Below are positions 49,514 to 61,300 of a DNA stretch of 64,000 bases, piece after piece. Every line of letters starts with the position of its first letter. Positions within the stretch are counted from its first letter, which is position 1. The position numbers were made by a program, and so were the translations under genes. The notes beneath the pieces were generated by a model. The model saw only the letters and a program-made list of their open reading frames with translations. It made no database searches and was not told where the DNA came from. Origin of the DNA: Viscum album (lineage: Eukaryota; Streptophyta; Magnoliopsida; Santalales; Viscaceae); the NCBI GenBank assembly GCA_963277665.1, contig OY728143.1:540674394-540738393 (forward strand), read 5' to 3'.

Positions 49514-49672
49514 ATTTCTGTGATAAGAAAGGTTTTCCATAGAGGAAAAAGATCAGCTTTTCTGGGAAGGCATACAGAGGTAAATGACATTTCAAATCAG
49601 TATCCTGATATGGTCAGAATCAGAACTAAACAATTTGTTGCAGTGATGGATCAGTTGACTCAGGTGAAAAAT
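49514..49672 (+). pseudogene. Gag N-terminal fragment of element E
   Basis: An open stretch of about 53 codons without an obvious ATG at its start, in the gag position 120 bp after the primer site. It reads polar and helical (VNDISNQYPDMVRIRTKQFV, then VMDQLTQVKN). An acceptor-like TATCATTTACAG lies at 49473-49484, upstream of it. The frame runs straight into RT sequence at about 49683, in another frame, so the rest of gag, the protease and two thirds of RT were deleted. Gag identity rests on position. Confidence 0.5.
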
Positions 49673-49682
49673 GTTGGTTTTT

Positions 49683-49990
49683 TTTATTGATGATATTTTG
49701 GTGTTTTCTAATAGTAAATAGGAGAAAAAAATTCATTTATGGGTTATCATGAAATCCTTAGAAGAAAAAAAACTGTATGGAAAATTCAGAATGTGTTAGT
49801 TTTGGTTACAACAAATTTCATTCCTTTGTCATATTGTTTCAAAAAAAGTCATAAATGTTGATCATACTCAAACAAAAGTTGTTGAATAATGGCCAAGACC
49901 CATAAATGTAACCGAGATCTATAGTTTTCTTGTTTTGGCAGGTTACTAACGATGGTTTGTTGAAAATTTTTCACGGTTATCTATTCCAAT
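49683..49990 (+). pseudogene. RT C-terminal stub of element E
   Basis: It begins exactly at the catalytic box as FIDDILVFSNSK, then a stop. It continues with MKSLEEKKLYGKF, NVDHTQTKVVE, a stop, WPRPINVTEIYSFLVLAGY, a stop, then [21 protein letters not shown]. This is the thumb and connection of gypsy RT up to RNase H. Everything N-terminal of the Asp-Asp box is missing, so it cannot polymerise DNA. Confidence 0.85.
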
Positions 49991-50015
49991 TACTAAGCTA
50001 ACTCGGAAGGGTGTT

Positions 50016-50465
50016 ATGTTTATTTGGAAAAAAGAATGTGATGATTGTTTTCAAGAGTTGAAAAGATTATTGGTGAATGCTCTAGTTTGGGCACTTCCTT
50101 CTAGTAATAGTGAGTTTGTTATATATAGTGATGCTTCATTCAAGGGACTTGGTTGTGTCCTTATGCAGAATGATCAGGTAATTGCATATGCTTCACGTCA
50201 GTTGAAAACTCATGAGGTAAATTACCCTACAATGACATGGAATTAGCTGCTGTTGGTTTTGCTCTAAAAATTGGGATGCATCATTTATATGGAGTAAAGT
50301 GTGAAATATATAGTGATCACAATAGTTTAAAGTATATATTAACTCAGAAATAATTGAACATGAGACAAAGGAGATGACAAGAATTAATAAAAGATTATGA
50401 CTGTACAATTTATTACCATTCTGGAAAAGCAAATAACGTGGATGATGCTTTGAGTCGAAAAAGTA
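50016..50465 (+). pseudogene. Ty3/gypsy RNase H remnant of element E
   Basis: An open frame of 76 codons starts at 50016 and keeps a very recognisable RNase H opening: residues 34-51 are [18 protein letters not shown] with the first catalytic Asp at 39, then [18 protein letters not shown]. After a frameshift at about 50235 the rest follows: [20 protein letters not shown] (second and third acidic sites region), YILTQK, stops, and then CTIYYHSGKANNVDDALSRK at the end. It would remove template RNA during reverse transcription. It is broken by a frameshift and at least two stops, one of them TGG to TGA at 50375. Confidence 0.85.
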
Positions 50466-50639
50466 ATGCTTCATTAATCATGCTACATTTGGAACGAGAT
50501 CCTTTGGTTTTTGATTTGATGATCTTTGGAATAGATGTTATTGGTTCAAGAAGTCCTTCTATTTTGTTTCAGTTATCATTGAGATCATCTCTAGAAGACA
50601 GAATTATGCAAGCGTAGAAGAAAGACAGTGGTTTGCAGA

Positions 50640-51790
50640 AAAAGGTAGAGCTGGTTCAGAATGGTATGTTGCCTGAATTTAATATTGATAATGATTGTGT
50701 TTTGAGGTTTGGGAAGAGATTATGTGTGCCTGGTGATTCACAATTGAAGAATGAGTTGTAATGTGAGGCTCATAGTTCCCCGTTTTCAGTTCATCCTGGC
50801 AGTAATAAGATGTACAAAGATCTGTGGGAGTATTACTGGTGGGATGGAATGAAAAGAGATATTGCTGAGTTTACTGTGAAGTGTTTGACTTGTCAGTAGG
50901 TTAAAGTAGAGTAGCAGTTACCGAAAGGGATGTTTTAACCTTTACCAGTGCCAGAGTTGAAATGTGAAAATATATCCATGGACTTTGTAGTGGTATTACT
51001 GATGACATCTCGAGGTAATAATGCAATCTTGGTTATTGTTGATCAGTTGACTAAATCTTCTCATTTCCTTCATATTCGAGATACATTCTCTCTAGATCAA
51101 CTTTCTCAATTGTATCTTAAAGCGATAGTCAGGTTGCATGGAGTTCCTCTATCCATTGTATCTGATCGGGATCTCAGGTTTACTTCTAACTTTTGGAAAG
51201 GCCTTCAGAAGTCATTGGGTACTGAATTAAAGTTTAGTACAACTTTTCATCCTCAATCAGATGAGCAGTCATAACGAATAATTCAAAAATTGGAGGATAT
51301 TCTATGTGCTTGTTCGATGGATTATCAGGGATGATGGGACCAAAATATTTCTTTGGTTGAATTTTCTTATAATAAAAGTTTTCATTACAGTATATAGATG
51401 CCACCGTTTGAGGCATTATATGGGTAGCGGTGTTGAACTCCAGCTTTTTTGGATGAAGTGGGTGAAAGGAAGCTGATCGGACCAAAATTGGTAGATGAGA
51501 TGGAAGAAAAAGTTAAGTTGATTGAGAAACACATGAAAACAGATCAGAGCTGACAAAAAAGTTATGTAGACAACAGGAGTAAGGATATATCATTCGAGGT
51601 AGGTGATCATGTTTTTATCAATGTTTCACTGTGGAAAGGTGTGATGTGATATGGTAAGAAAGGAAAGATGAGTCCAAAGTTAATTGGACCATATGAAATT
51701 CTGGAGAGCGTTCGTTCAGTTTCTTACAGAGTGGCTTTACCTACGAGTTTATCTCAGGTACACAATGTTTTCTTGTTTCGATGTTGAGAA
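50640..51790 (+). pseudogene. Ty3/gypsy integrase of element E, best-preserved domain
   Basis: The zinc domain at 50766-50900 has AHSSPFSVHPGSNKMYKDL and then CLTCQ, so the HHCC ligands are present. The core open frame from 50948 (108 codons) has the first catalytic Asp in SMDF (residue 12), VDQLTKSSHF, VRLHGVPLSIVSDRDLRF (second Asp, residue 73) and FHPQSDEQS; after one stop, QKLEDILCAC supplies the Glu. All three DDE residues survive. The C-terminal barrel is EVGDHVFINVSLWKGVM followed by SPKLIGPYEILESVRSV. Stops at 50897 (TAG), 50936 (TAA) and 51332 (TGA) look like C-to-T or G-to-A changes. Integrase would join cDNA to the genome. Confidence 0.9.
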
Positions 51791-52050
51791 TGTATATATC
51801 AGATCCATCCCATTTTTTGATCACGGAGGTAGTTCGGTTGGAAGAGAATCTCTCTTATGAAGAACAAACATTCTAGATTCTTCACCGAAGAGATCATGTG
51901 TTTCGAAATAAGTTAATTCACCATGTAATGGTTTTGTGGAAAAACCATATGGTGGAAGAGGCAATGTCAGAATCTGAAAATTCTATGAGGGATAAATACC
52001 CCAACTTATTTTTGATAGGTGAATAAAATTGCGAGGAAGAAATTCCCAAA
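51791..52050 (+). pseudogene. Pol C-terminal tail (chromodomain-like region) of element E
   Basis: After the integrase barrel, pieces in shifting frames resemble the gypsy tail: LSQVHNVFLFRC (51750-51785), HVFRNKLIHHVMVLW (51897-51940) and SMRDKYPNLF (51984-52013). The spacing fits the module that often is a chromodomain in plant chromoviruses. The aromatic cage cannot be checked by eye. Confidence 0.6.
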
Positions 52051-52062
52051 TGGGTGGAAGGA
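52051..52062 (+). other. Polypurine tract of element E
   Basis: TGGGTGGAAGGA directly before the LTR start TGTAACATCTAGG. More eroded than in A. Confidence 0.75.
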
Positions 52063-55000
52063 TGTAACATCTAGGAAAATAATGAATAAAACATTTTGAT
52101 ATTTATTAATATTTACGAATTAAATATTAGTTTTACATTAATGGGGCTTCCATGTTCGACAGCATACCCGATACGCAACAAAGAGTTTCTTTGAAATCTT
52201 ACGTTGCACACTAGTATTAAAATAATATTATTTTAAATGGTAATTAACACGTAGAAGTTGTATTGGCGAGAATGAATATAAATAAGTAAAATATGATTAT
52301 ATATGTTTGTTGAATGCTTTTACATTTATCCAATAAAAGATAAAGGCTTAAAATATGAAAAGAATTCAATTTTAGGCATATATACTCTGATTTTCACTAA
52401 AGGTCCACTTATCACCTTTTGATGGTGAACGATCATTTAATATAGATTTTTTTAGTCTTATACATTCATTTTGACCATATAAAATTCTTCTTTATAATCG
52501 GGACATCAAAATTTACTTTGTGTAAATTTTTGGTATTTTTTCGATAAAGTTCATTTTTTAATGAATAGTTAAAGATGTAGTATTTTAATTCAAAACCCCT
52601 TTTTAATATAATTTATTTATATCATTAGATTATCTTTTGAATTGGATTTAATGTGAAATTAGAATATATATTTACCATTTAATCCAATAGTGGTCATTGG
52701 AATTAATTTCACTTTGAAATTTGACTTAAACTAGTGTCAATCTTTTAATAGATATTGTTTCTAAAAAACACGCTATTTGTTTTGATAGCGGGATTTAATT
52801 ATTAAATTTATTAATGAAACTTATATGTTATTAATTTTGTAAAATAGGCACCATTTTTGAATATGGAATATCAAATATATCTTTGGGTGAATTTTTGGTA
52901 TTTTTCTGAAAAACATCAACTTTTGATGAATAGTGAAACCACTATTTGCTAGTTTAAAAACTGATTTTTCATTTAAATGAAACATTACCACATCTGTGAT
53001 TTGAATTTCAAAAATAAGACTTAAATGGTTTTAATTAGGATATAAAATTTGGTTGAATGGGATTAAAATAATTTTTTGGTGAATTGTAACTTTTATGTTT
53101 GTAATCGCGATGAGAGATAATTAGTGTAATTTAAGGTAAAAATATTGTTTTCATAATATGAAATGACCCTGACACATGTCCTACACTTATTGGTTGTTTC
53201 ATTTATGACCAAGAAAATCCATGGGTTAACATGGGTACCCCATGGAGCCACTTTGGTAGGAAAATGACATTAATAACTTTTTATTTAATGTTAAAATAAA
53301 AATGTCACAAACATGAGTTGTTTTACAAAAACAATTTTTAAATGTGGTTATACAATTCATATTTTTTACTATAAATATTAATTAGAAATATAAAAAGATT
53401 TCCTACATCATGATATTTTTTTTATAAATTTTAGACATTAAATAAATTAAATTATTTATGACATTAAGATGATGCAGTGATTACCTCATTATTAAACGAT
53501 TTAAATAAAAGTTAAAGATAATGTAAAATCTAAGACCTAAACATGTCAAAAACTTATTATATTGGTGTATTTTGAACTCTTATCACCTTATCCTAGAAAT
53601 ACATCAATGTGGGACCTTAAAAATCCGAAAATAATATTATAATAAAGTAAACTTTTAAAACTTTTCAAGAGTGCCCCTCCTCTCCTCTTATAAAAGGCCC
53701 CCACCTCTACCACCTTACCCACACGTCTCAAGCCTTTGGATCAGCCAAACCCTACCGATTTTGTCTCTACACATCCCTATTTTATCCCTAGAATCCTCAC
53801 TTTTGGAAGAAGTCTCTCCAACGAATCATTTGAGCTCAAATAAAAAATAGTTACCCGAATTAAACGTAGTGTCTTCTCTTGTGTTCTTATGTTTTATTTT
53901 GCTTCTCCAACCCCTTAAAATCTTTTTATTCCTTTATTTAAAAAAAACAGTAACTTCAATGATTAAACAACATTTATAACATGTATATGCTCGATATATA
54001 TGATATATATGATATCCAAATCATGAATATCACTCTGGATATAATGAACCTTTGACCACATAAACAACATGTAATTGTAAGAAGCCCATTTTTGACTTAA
54101 GCACCAAATATCGATAAAAAGAACTTTATTAAATTAAATGATTAAAAAACATTTATAACATGGAAATAAGTATATAAAAGTAATAATAAACATGAAAAAG
54201 GTTATTAAGAAAGTAGAAATTAATACTAGTTTATTATTCAAGATATTAAAGACCAATCAAGTCACGTCAGATACGATGTAAGGGAAATTGTCTCAATCCA
54301 CTTTCATTGAGGGATATTTTGTTCTAATACATGACGTTATTTTATACGGTGTATAAACCCCTTTGAATTTTGATATTATACAAAAGGAATATTTTTCTAT
54401 GAAGCGTTTTACAAAATGAAAAAAAATTAATGTTTCTTTTAACGTATGCGGTGACAACGACCTTTTCTGTCACCGTGAGTATTATTTAGACTTGGCTTCC
54501 TAAACAAGACGTAATGTTTTTAAAATTAAATAAATACCCAATACTATTTTATATGTTTTGGTATTGAAAATGGTTTTTATAGTGGATTTGTTATGACAAT
54601 ATATTTTAGTGATATATTGTGATCTAAATGTGGAAATGTTTTCTTTCCATTATATTTGATTTATGTCTTATGATTTTATAATGGTACATGGACATTTGAC
54701 GAGAAGTTACGTGATAAACCATATGATGGGTGGTGCCGTGAATACCATGATGGGTGGTTAAGTTATAACCTCCAGTGTATTGGGTATGGAAGTCAGCCGT
54801 ATGGCGATTCCATTAAGTGATATGTGTGGAAGTCGATTGTATGGTTATTCCATTTAAGTATGTTTATGTCCCAAGTTACCTGTATACATTATGTGTTATT
54901 TATATAGGTTTTTTGGTAATTTTTTTGATTACAAAATGGTAATTAATGATTTTTTATTTAGTGAAGAGTTTATACTACTTTGTAAAGGTGAAAAGTATTA

Positions 55001-55367
55001 CTTTGATAAGGTATTCTTGGTTTACTGGTTGTTTTGAAAAACTAACAATTTTCCTTCCTTGTGTATCCCTTACTGAGCTTCTTATACTCACCACAATTTT
55101 TTTTGAAATTTTTATCACAGGACATAATGTGGAATAGGGTCAAGTATGGGATCAAGGAAAAGTAATGCTATCTAAACCATGGAACTAGACATGTTTCTTC
55201 TTAAGAGTTTTTATTTTGTGGAAACTTAGTAGAAGTGTCTACATTGTAATCTTTTGAGATGTAATAGTTATGTCATAATTCTCTAAAACTCCAAAACTGA
55301 AAAGATCCTCAATGTGAATTATTCATTTAATTGAATATTAAGAAAGGTTTAAGGTCAGGGCCTTATA
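52063..55367 (+). repeat. 3' LTR of element E
   Basis: 3305 bp, TGTAACATCT to GCCTTATA. It matches the 5' LTR except that about 0.5 kb is missing at about 53945: the segment with the CpG motif ladder and the sequences around it (47450-47960 in the 5' LTR). TATA at 53689-53695. The recurring frame at about 54635 has one stop (TAC to TAA type) but otherwise the same residues. Confidence 0.88.
53689..53695 (+). promoter_or_regulatory. Putative TATA box, element E 3' LTR
   Basis: TATAAAA in CCTCTTATAAAAGGCCC with the shared C-rich leader. Confidence 0.6.
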
Positions 55368-55372
55368 CTACT
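55368..55372. repeat. Target-site duplication of element E, right copy
   Basis: CTACT, identical to 45554-45558. Confidence 0.8.
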
Positions 55373-58300
55373 AAATATTTTTTCATTATAAATGTAGCAT
55401 CAACATACACATACAACCCATTAATTCTCTAAAACATTGTCTAATATATATATATATATATGATCTATTAAGGATCATATCCAAACTAATATCTACGTAT
55501 TACGACATAGGGTTGTCAATAATTAATTATAAAAACGATTAACACTTAATAATAGTTGGATGATTGTCTTTGTGAGATTGTATTATTATAATCTACCTAA
55601 TTTAAAACACTACAATCTACTTTAGTAGAGAAAAAATTGGTGAATACCCAGGTAAAGTGCATAATCTAAGAAAGATTTAAAGTTCACTACTCTTAGGTTG
55701 TACGTTGGGTTCATTTAACTAGTATGGTTTAATGGGATGTGGTTTATCAATATTGGACTTTTAATGGGCAGGAGATTGATATCCTACTTAACAACCATAT
55801 CTAGGTGATACCCAAAGTAATCATAGAGAGGGAAATCTCTATATATGTTTATCATCTATTTAAATGTCAAGGGTGTCAAAATTAGATCCAATATGTGGAA
55901 CATTCCGGGGCCATTCACAAAATTGAAATCTCTATAATGAGGATCGTGTACCATACATCCTTCCCTAACATCCAACTCGTGGGTTAGTACGAACCTATCC
56001 CATTTTTGTGATGTAATATTGACTCTTCAACAATAACTATTAATTTTTTCATGGTAGATAGTCAAATATTTTGATCTATATATCAAATAGAAACCTAAAA
56101 TATATTTATTTATTAAACACCACACATGATAGAGTATAGAAATTACAATTTAACATTATAGATAGATCTTATAATGTTCAAAATTCCTCCTTATGATTTT
56201 ATCGATTCACAACCACTCAATGATAAAAATAACACAAAAAATGTAACTGAATTCCCAATTTAGTATATATAAACTGATGACACGCTATTATGAAAATAGA
56301 ATTCTAATATTTTTTATAATTCTTATGGATCATAACTAGAATTTTCAATCATATCCCTCAAACATCATCTTCGGAATGATCCATCACATAACTCTGTCAA
56401 CATCTTCTTTTTTAAATAGAATAAAATAATTAGTTACGTTGATTAATTACTACAGAAGTGCTGCAATGTACTGATGGTTTCACATAGATGCACCATAGAA
56501 AAATAATTTTTTATCCCATAATCACTTTAATGAATCATTATTATATTAATGGTCTTTTCATACTGATGACATGTTCTCATAAAATGTAGATTATCATTGA
56601 GATACTACCTTTTTACCCATAATTATTACACCAAAAAGGGTCATCTATCATAGAGGGATATAATTATAAAATACTCTACTATTAATATCATCCCCCACCC
56701 AAAAATCAATCCTGTAATTTTAATTTACAATACCAATAATATGTAAATAGACCTATACATGAGATGGAACAAATCGAAGCCCTAATAGATAAAAAACATT
56801 TGGAACCTCTATCTTCCACTATACCCTTGTATATCATTATATAAATATTGATAAATTTAGTTTTTATCATCATATAAATGAAAAAAGCATTGAATATTTT
56901 CTCTATATGAGGATCTAAAATACATTTTTTAATTTTTCACCTTGTTACTAACCAAATGTGTTGAAATGATAATCCACATAGTGAACCAAAATGATTAAGT
57001 AGACAGTAACATTTACCCCTATTAGAGTGATAAAAAATTCTATTTATGGTGTACATTATATTAATTTTTTTAAAAAACCTCATGAATGTAGTCCATTAAG
57101 GTTTTCTATGTTATCACATCATTTCTACAAAAACCATAACTATATAATCCCAATACATTCTGAAAACATTTTGATATATAATAGAGGAATGATTCAATAA
57201 ATAATCATCATGAGACTCTTTTAGCCAAAGGATCCTATTGATGAACCATATCTAATATTCTTCCTCATAGGGATTAATAACACAAAAATGAAAAATAGAT
57301 TAATGATTTGGAAGTCAAGTTCAATTTCATAAATAATCATCCCAACATTGTGGTATCCTCCAAAATTATTTATTAAAAGACAATATATATTTAATTGGAT
57401 CACCTATATACGATGTGTATTGGGAGAATCACTAGAATTATTCCTAGTACAATCCCCATGTAAACTAGAGATTGAAAATGAATGTCCAAGAGGTATATGA
57501 GGTTGTATTTATATAAATTTACACCTAATTTTTATAGAAATCCAATATTTAATACATGAAAACAAAAAATATATCAGAATTACACACAAAATGGTTATCA
57601 ACAATGTCTATCATATGGGGATACCCAATGAGACAAGGAATACCAACCATGATACACTACCCATGAACTAATTCTACAATACCCACTCATTAGTCAAACC
57701 TTATATAAATAGACTCGTGCACATAATACTCAAAAACAAATAAATAATAATAAAACAATACATTTAAAGTGTGTGTTCTAATTTGAATGATAATTTAATT
57801 ATTATGTAAATATCCCACTGAATAAAAAATAATATGTAATGTGACTCAAGACCACAAATCATGATTCATGATGAAACTCAATGTCTAATAAATTAGTATA
57901 TAAATATTATTTTCATCAACCAAATGAAATAATTAAATTATCATCGAGTAGTGCGAACATCACAACAATTTCTCATATCTATTACATGATTCATGTTAAC
58001 ATGTTGTTCATATTAGACATTGAAATAGTTTCTATTAACAAATACTTGAAATATTGTCTCCATTCTACCATGTTCTAAATCAAGGAACATAAAAATAATT
58101 GAGTATATATGTTTAGCAGATATCATTTTAGAAAAAACCTCATTAACATCTAATTTTGAGTCTGGATATCACACGGCCTCGCATGAAACAATCCATCAAC
58201 AATAAATACTCATGAAGAGTGGAATGTCAAACGAAATGATGTATGTAGACTCAATTATTATTACAATGTAATGATCATTATATTGTCGAAGGGGTACAAA

Positions 58301-61300
58301 TAATTAACTAATAATGAATAAATATTCATTAGTGTAGTTGAATAAAAAAAAGTACCAAACCATATAATAAGAGAATGGAATCTCTATTTCAAAATCCAAA
58401 CAATAATATATACCTTCTCTATGAAATAGATCAATGTTTGGGATAAATATTAATATATAAATATAGTTATTGACATCCATCTTGAGTTGTATTCTATGAT
58501 AGATGTATCCTCATACTAGACCTAAAATACCACTAACCATATGTTCTTTTCCCTTAACTAGAACCCTTGTGATAAAATACAAATGTGCATTGACATTACC
58601 ATGTATAAAATGACTATGAAATAGAATACGATAAAAAAATAGGCATTAACATACGATCACAGAATATATCATTGGATTAGAAAAATACAAAAAATAGTAA
58701 AATATGTAGCATGTATATCACACAAGAATAAGAGATCTGACAATTTAATTGAAACAAAATGTAATTTTTTATCTATATATAAGATGTAAAATAAAGTACC
58801 AATTTCCAATATCTCTACTTCATTGGGGTATCCCATGAAACAATAATGACAAATCCCATGGGAAGTTATATCATAGGATTGTAATAATTAGAATCTATGA
58901 TATCCCACAATGGGATACAATATATTGGGATTGACAAGAATAATCAACTACAGATGAAAAAAAATAAATCATGAATATTGTGGGACGATGATGGAAATTA
59001 AATTTCACATCATAATAAGAATTATTAATAATAATTAAAAATTTAAATGTAATATAATATCAAGAAATAGTCTCCTAGGAAAATAAAATAATATTACATT
59101 AAATATAAAATCACACATATGTTCCATTAGTCAACCCATACACATCAACAAATATTGTCAATAACATGTATAGAAATGAGGAAATGTTAATAACCACATA
59201 CATTATGTGAAATGAAGTTTCAATTATATTTCCCCTTATCTAAGCTTAATTTCACAACTTTGAATAATAAAAAAATTCTTAATATATATCTATTACAATG
59301 TTAGGATCATATTTGAGTTAAAATCAAAATCATGATGTATGAAAATAAATGACATTCCAAACAATAACTACTACAGATAATGTTCTATGTGGAGATGATG
59401 AGCATATGCCAAATCCTAAAATTGGGTGTAAAATCAAAAAATGACTAATAATTATCTCATTAAATCAATCCATACCTCATAAAATTGATAAATAAATAAA
59501 GAATATAATTATTTTCTTCCATGTGTATGAGAATATAATTTATATAGATTGAGAGAGAACTCACAATACTAAAATAAAAAGACCAAAAATGTATCAAGAG
59601 TTGATTGGAGGAGAAAAATTTAGTGGAGAGGGGCCAAGTTTACTAGATGAGTTCTCATAGAGTGTTAGGGGTTAATGTTGATTTATAAGGCTGTGAAAAT
59701 AATATTCATTTTAGGATATTATTAAAACTAATCTTCATGGATTTACTATTTCAAGAATATTTCCATTGGGGCATTCACATCAGTTATAAACATTATACAT
59801 TTCCCTATAGCACAACTAATTTTTCTATACCCTCAATAGATTGAAAATTGGTTTTTGGGTTGAATATAAATTACCTTGGAAGACCACTAATGAAATTGTT
59901 TCTATCTACTAGATAATATTTTATATCATAATTAAGGATTTGGCCTATTCAGACTCCAATTACTAGATATTTGTGCCCACCTATGATTCTGTAGAGCAAC
60001 CACATTTTTTCCATGTAATTAAAGATAAATATTCTTGTACCTTATTCTATTCTGACACTCAATGAATTAGAAAATGCAAAGGTCAAATTAAAAACTATTT
60101 ATAAATATATGGACATTATTGGAATATAAATACATGAATAAAATTTTACCACATAGTGTAGAATGAAAAATTATAAATAAAAAATTTCATAAACACCCAT
60201 ATATTTTAATTATTGAAACCCATTTAAAATTTTTCAAGGTGGATTCCATTGAATGAATCCTAAATTAAAAATAAAAACATTAAATAACCTGATAGAATAT
60301 TTATACATATTCATGAATAACTTGTTTTCAATGAATTTCAATTTTCTCAATTATTGAACGATGTTTTTTGCTTGACTTCATTTCAATACTAGTTCCAAAT
60401 TCTAATTATTTTTATAAAATTTTCACCTCACTATGGACGGGTAATCCAAAGAAACAACAGTAAAAAATTAATAACTTTCTACGATATATCCATCGAATCA
60501 CTTTTAAATTTAGTTGGGTACAATACTATCTAATGTGCATTAATCAGTAATCAATTTTCCCAATGGAAAAAAGTGAATGTTGTTTTATACCTATATATTG
60601 GTTCTATGTGAATAATTTAGTAACTAGAATAACCATCAAGATAAAAAAATAACTCATTCCAAGAATCCATTTCTCCAATTTGGTCCATGAATTGTATGAG
60701 AAAATATTCTTTTACAGATCATGAATATATTTTCAAAAATTCATTACATAGTGTCCCACTGGTCACTAAATATGCCTAAATTATCACAAATTTTTATTTG
60801 ATTATATTTGTGAATCATACCATTTTAGTGACATCTTTATCTAGATTAACAAAATAGTTGTGAAAAATTGGAATAATAATAATTTAATAATCATGTTTTA
60901 TCAATTCTTTTTTTATAACATGATTCATATTGTGGATGATCCTCCATTGTCCCTTAGACCTTAGATTTTGACCTAGTTTCACAGTGATATTATAAATGAA
61001 AATTAATATATTAATAAATTTATACCAACTATAGACCCTCCAATAGTTATTTAGGAACATTTTAACATATGCAGTAGAGTATCATCATGAATTTTTCCTA
61101 GTTTTCCTAAAATGAAGAATTGTAGTGGGGAAATATCACATAGAAATGAGTGTATTGAACAATATAAAGGATAATGGAGCCCTAGATTCAATGTTTATTA
61201 TACATATGGTATAATATTTTATCTAGATGGACTATATTAATTATTTATTTTAATGAAAAATGTGTTATATCTGAAGATAAATACTCATAACTGCTTTCCA

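Larger units (their letters stand above)
45559..55367 (+). mobile_element. Element E: complete gypsy insertion with deleted pol, 9.8 kb
   Basis: 5' LTR (3819 bp), primer-binding site, internal DNA with fused gag-RT, RNase H and integrase remnants, polypurine tract and 3' LTR (3305 bp), flanked by perfect CTACT duplications. LTR sequence places it in the same subfamily as A. Large internal deletions plus stops make it non-autonomous now. Coding with a C-terminal extension after integrase suggests a chromovirus-type lineage (Tekay/Del-like long LTRs), an inference only. Confidence 0.9.

Noticed and set aside
51234..51485. 83-codon minus-strand frame
   Set aside because: Antisense to the integrase of E; shadow of real pol coding.
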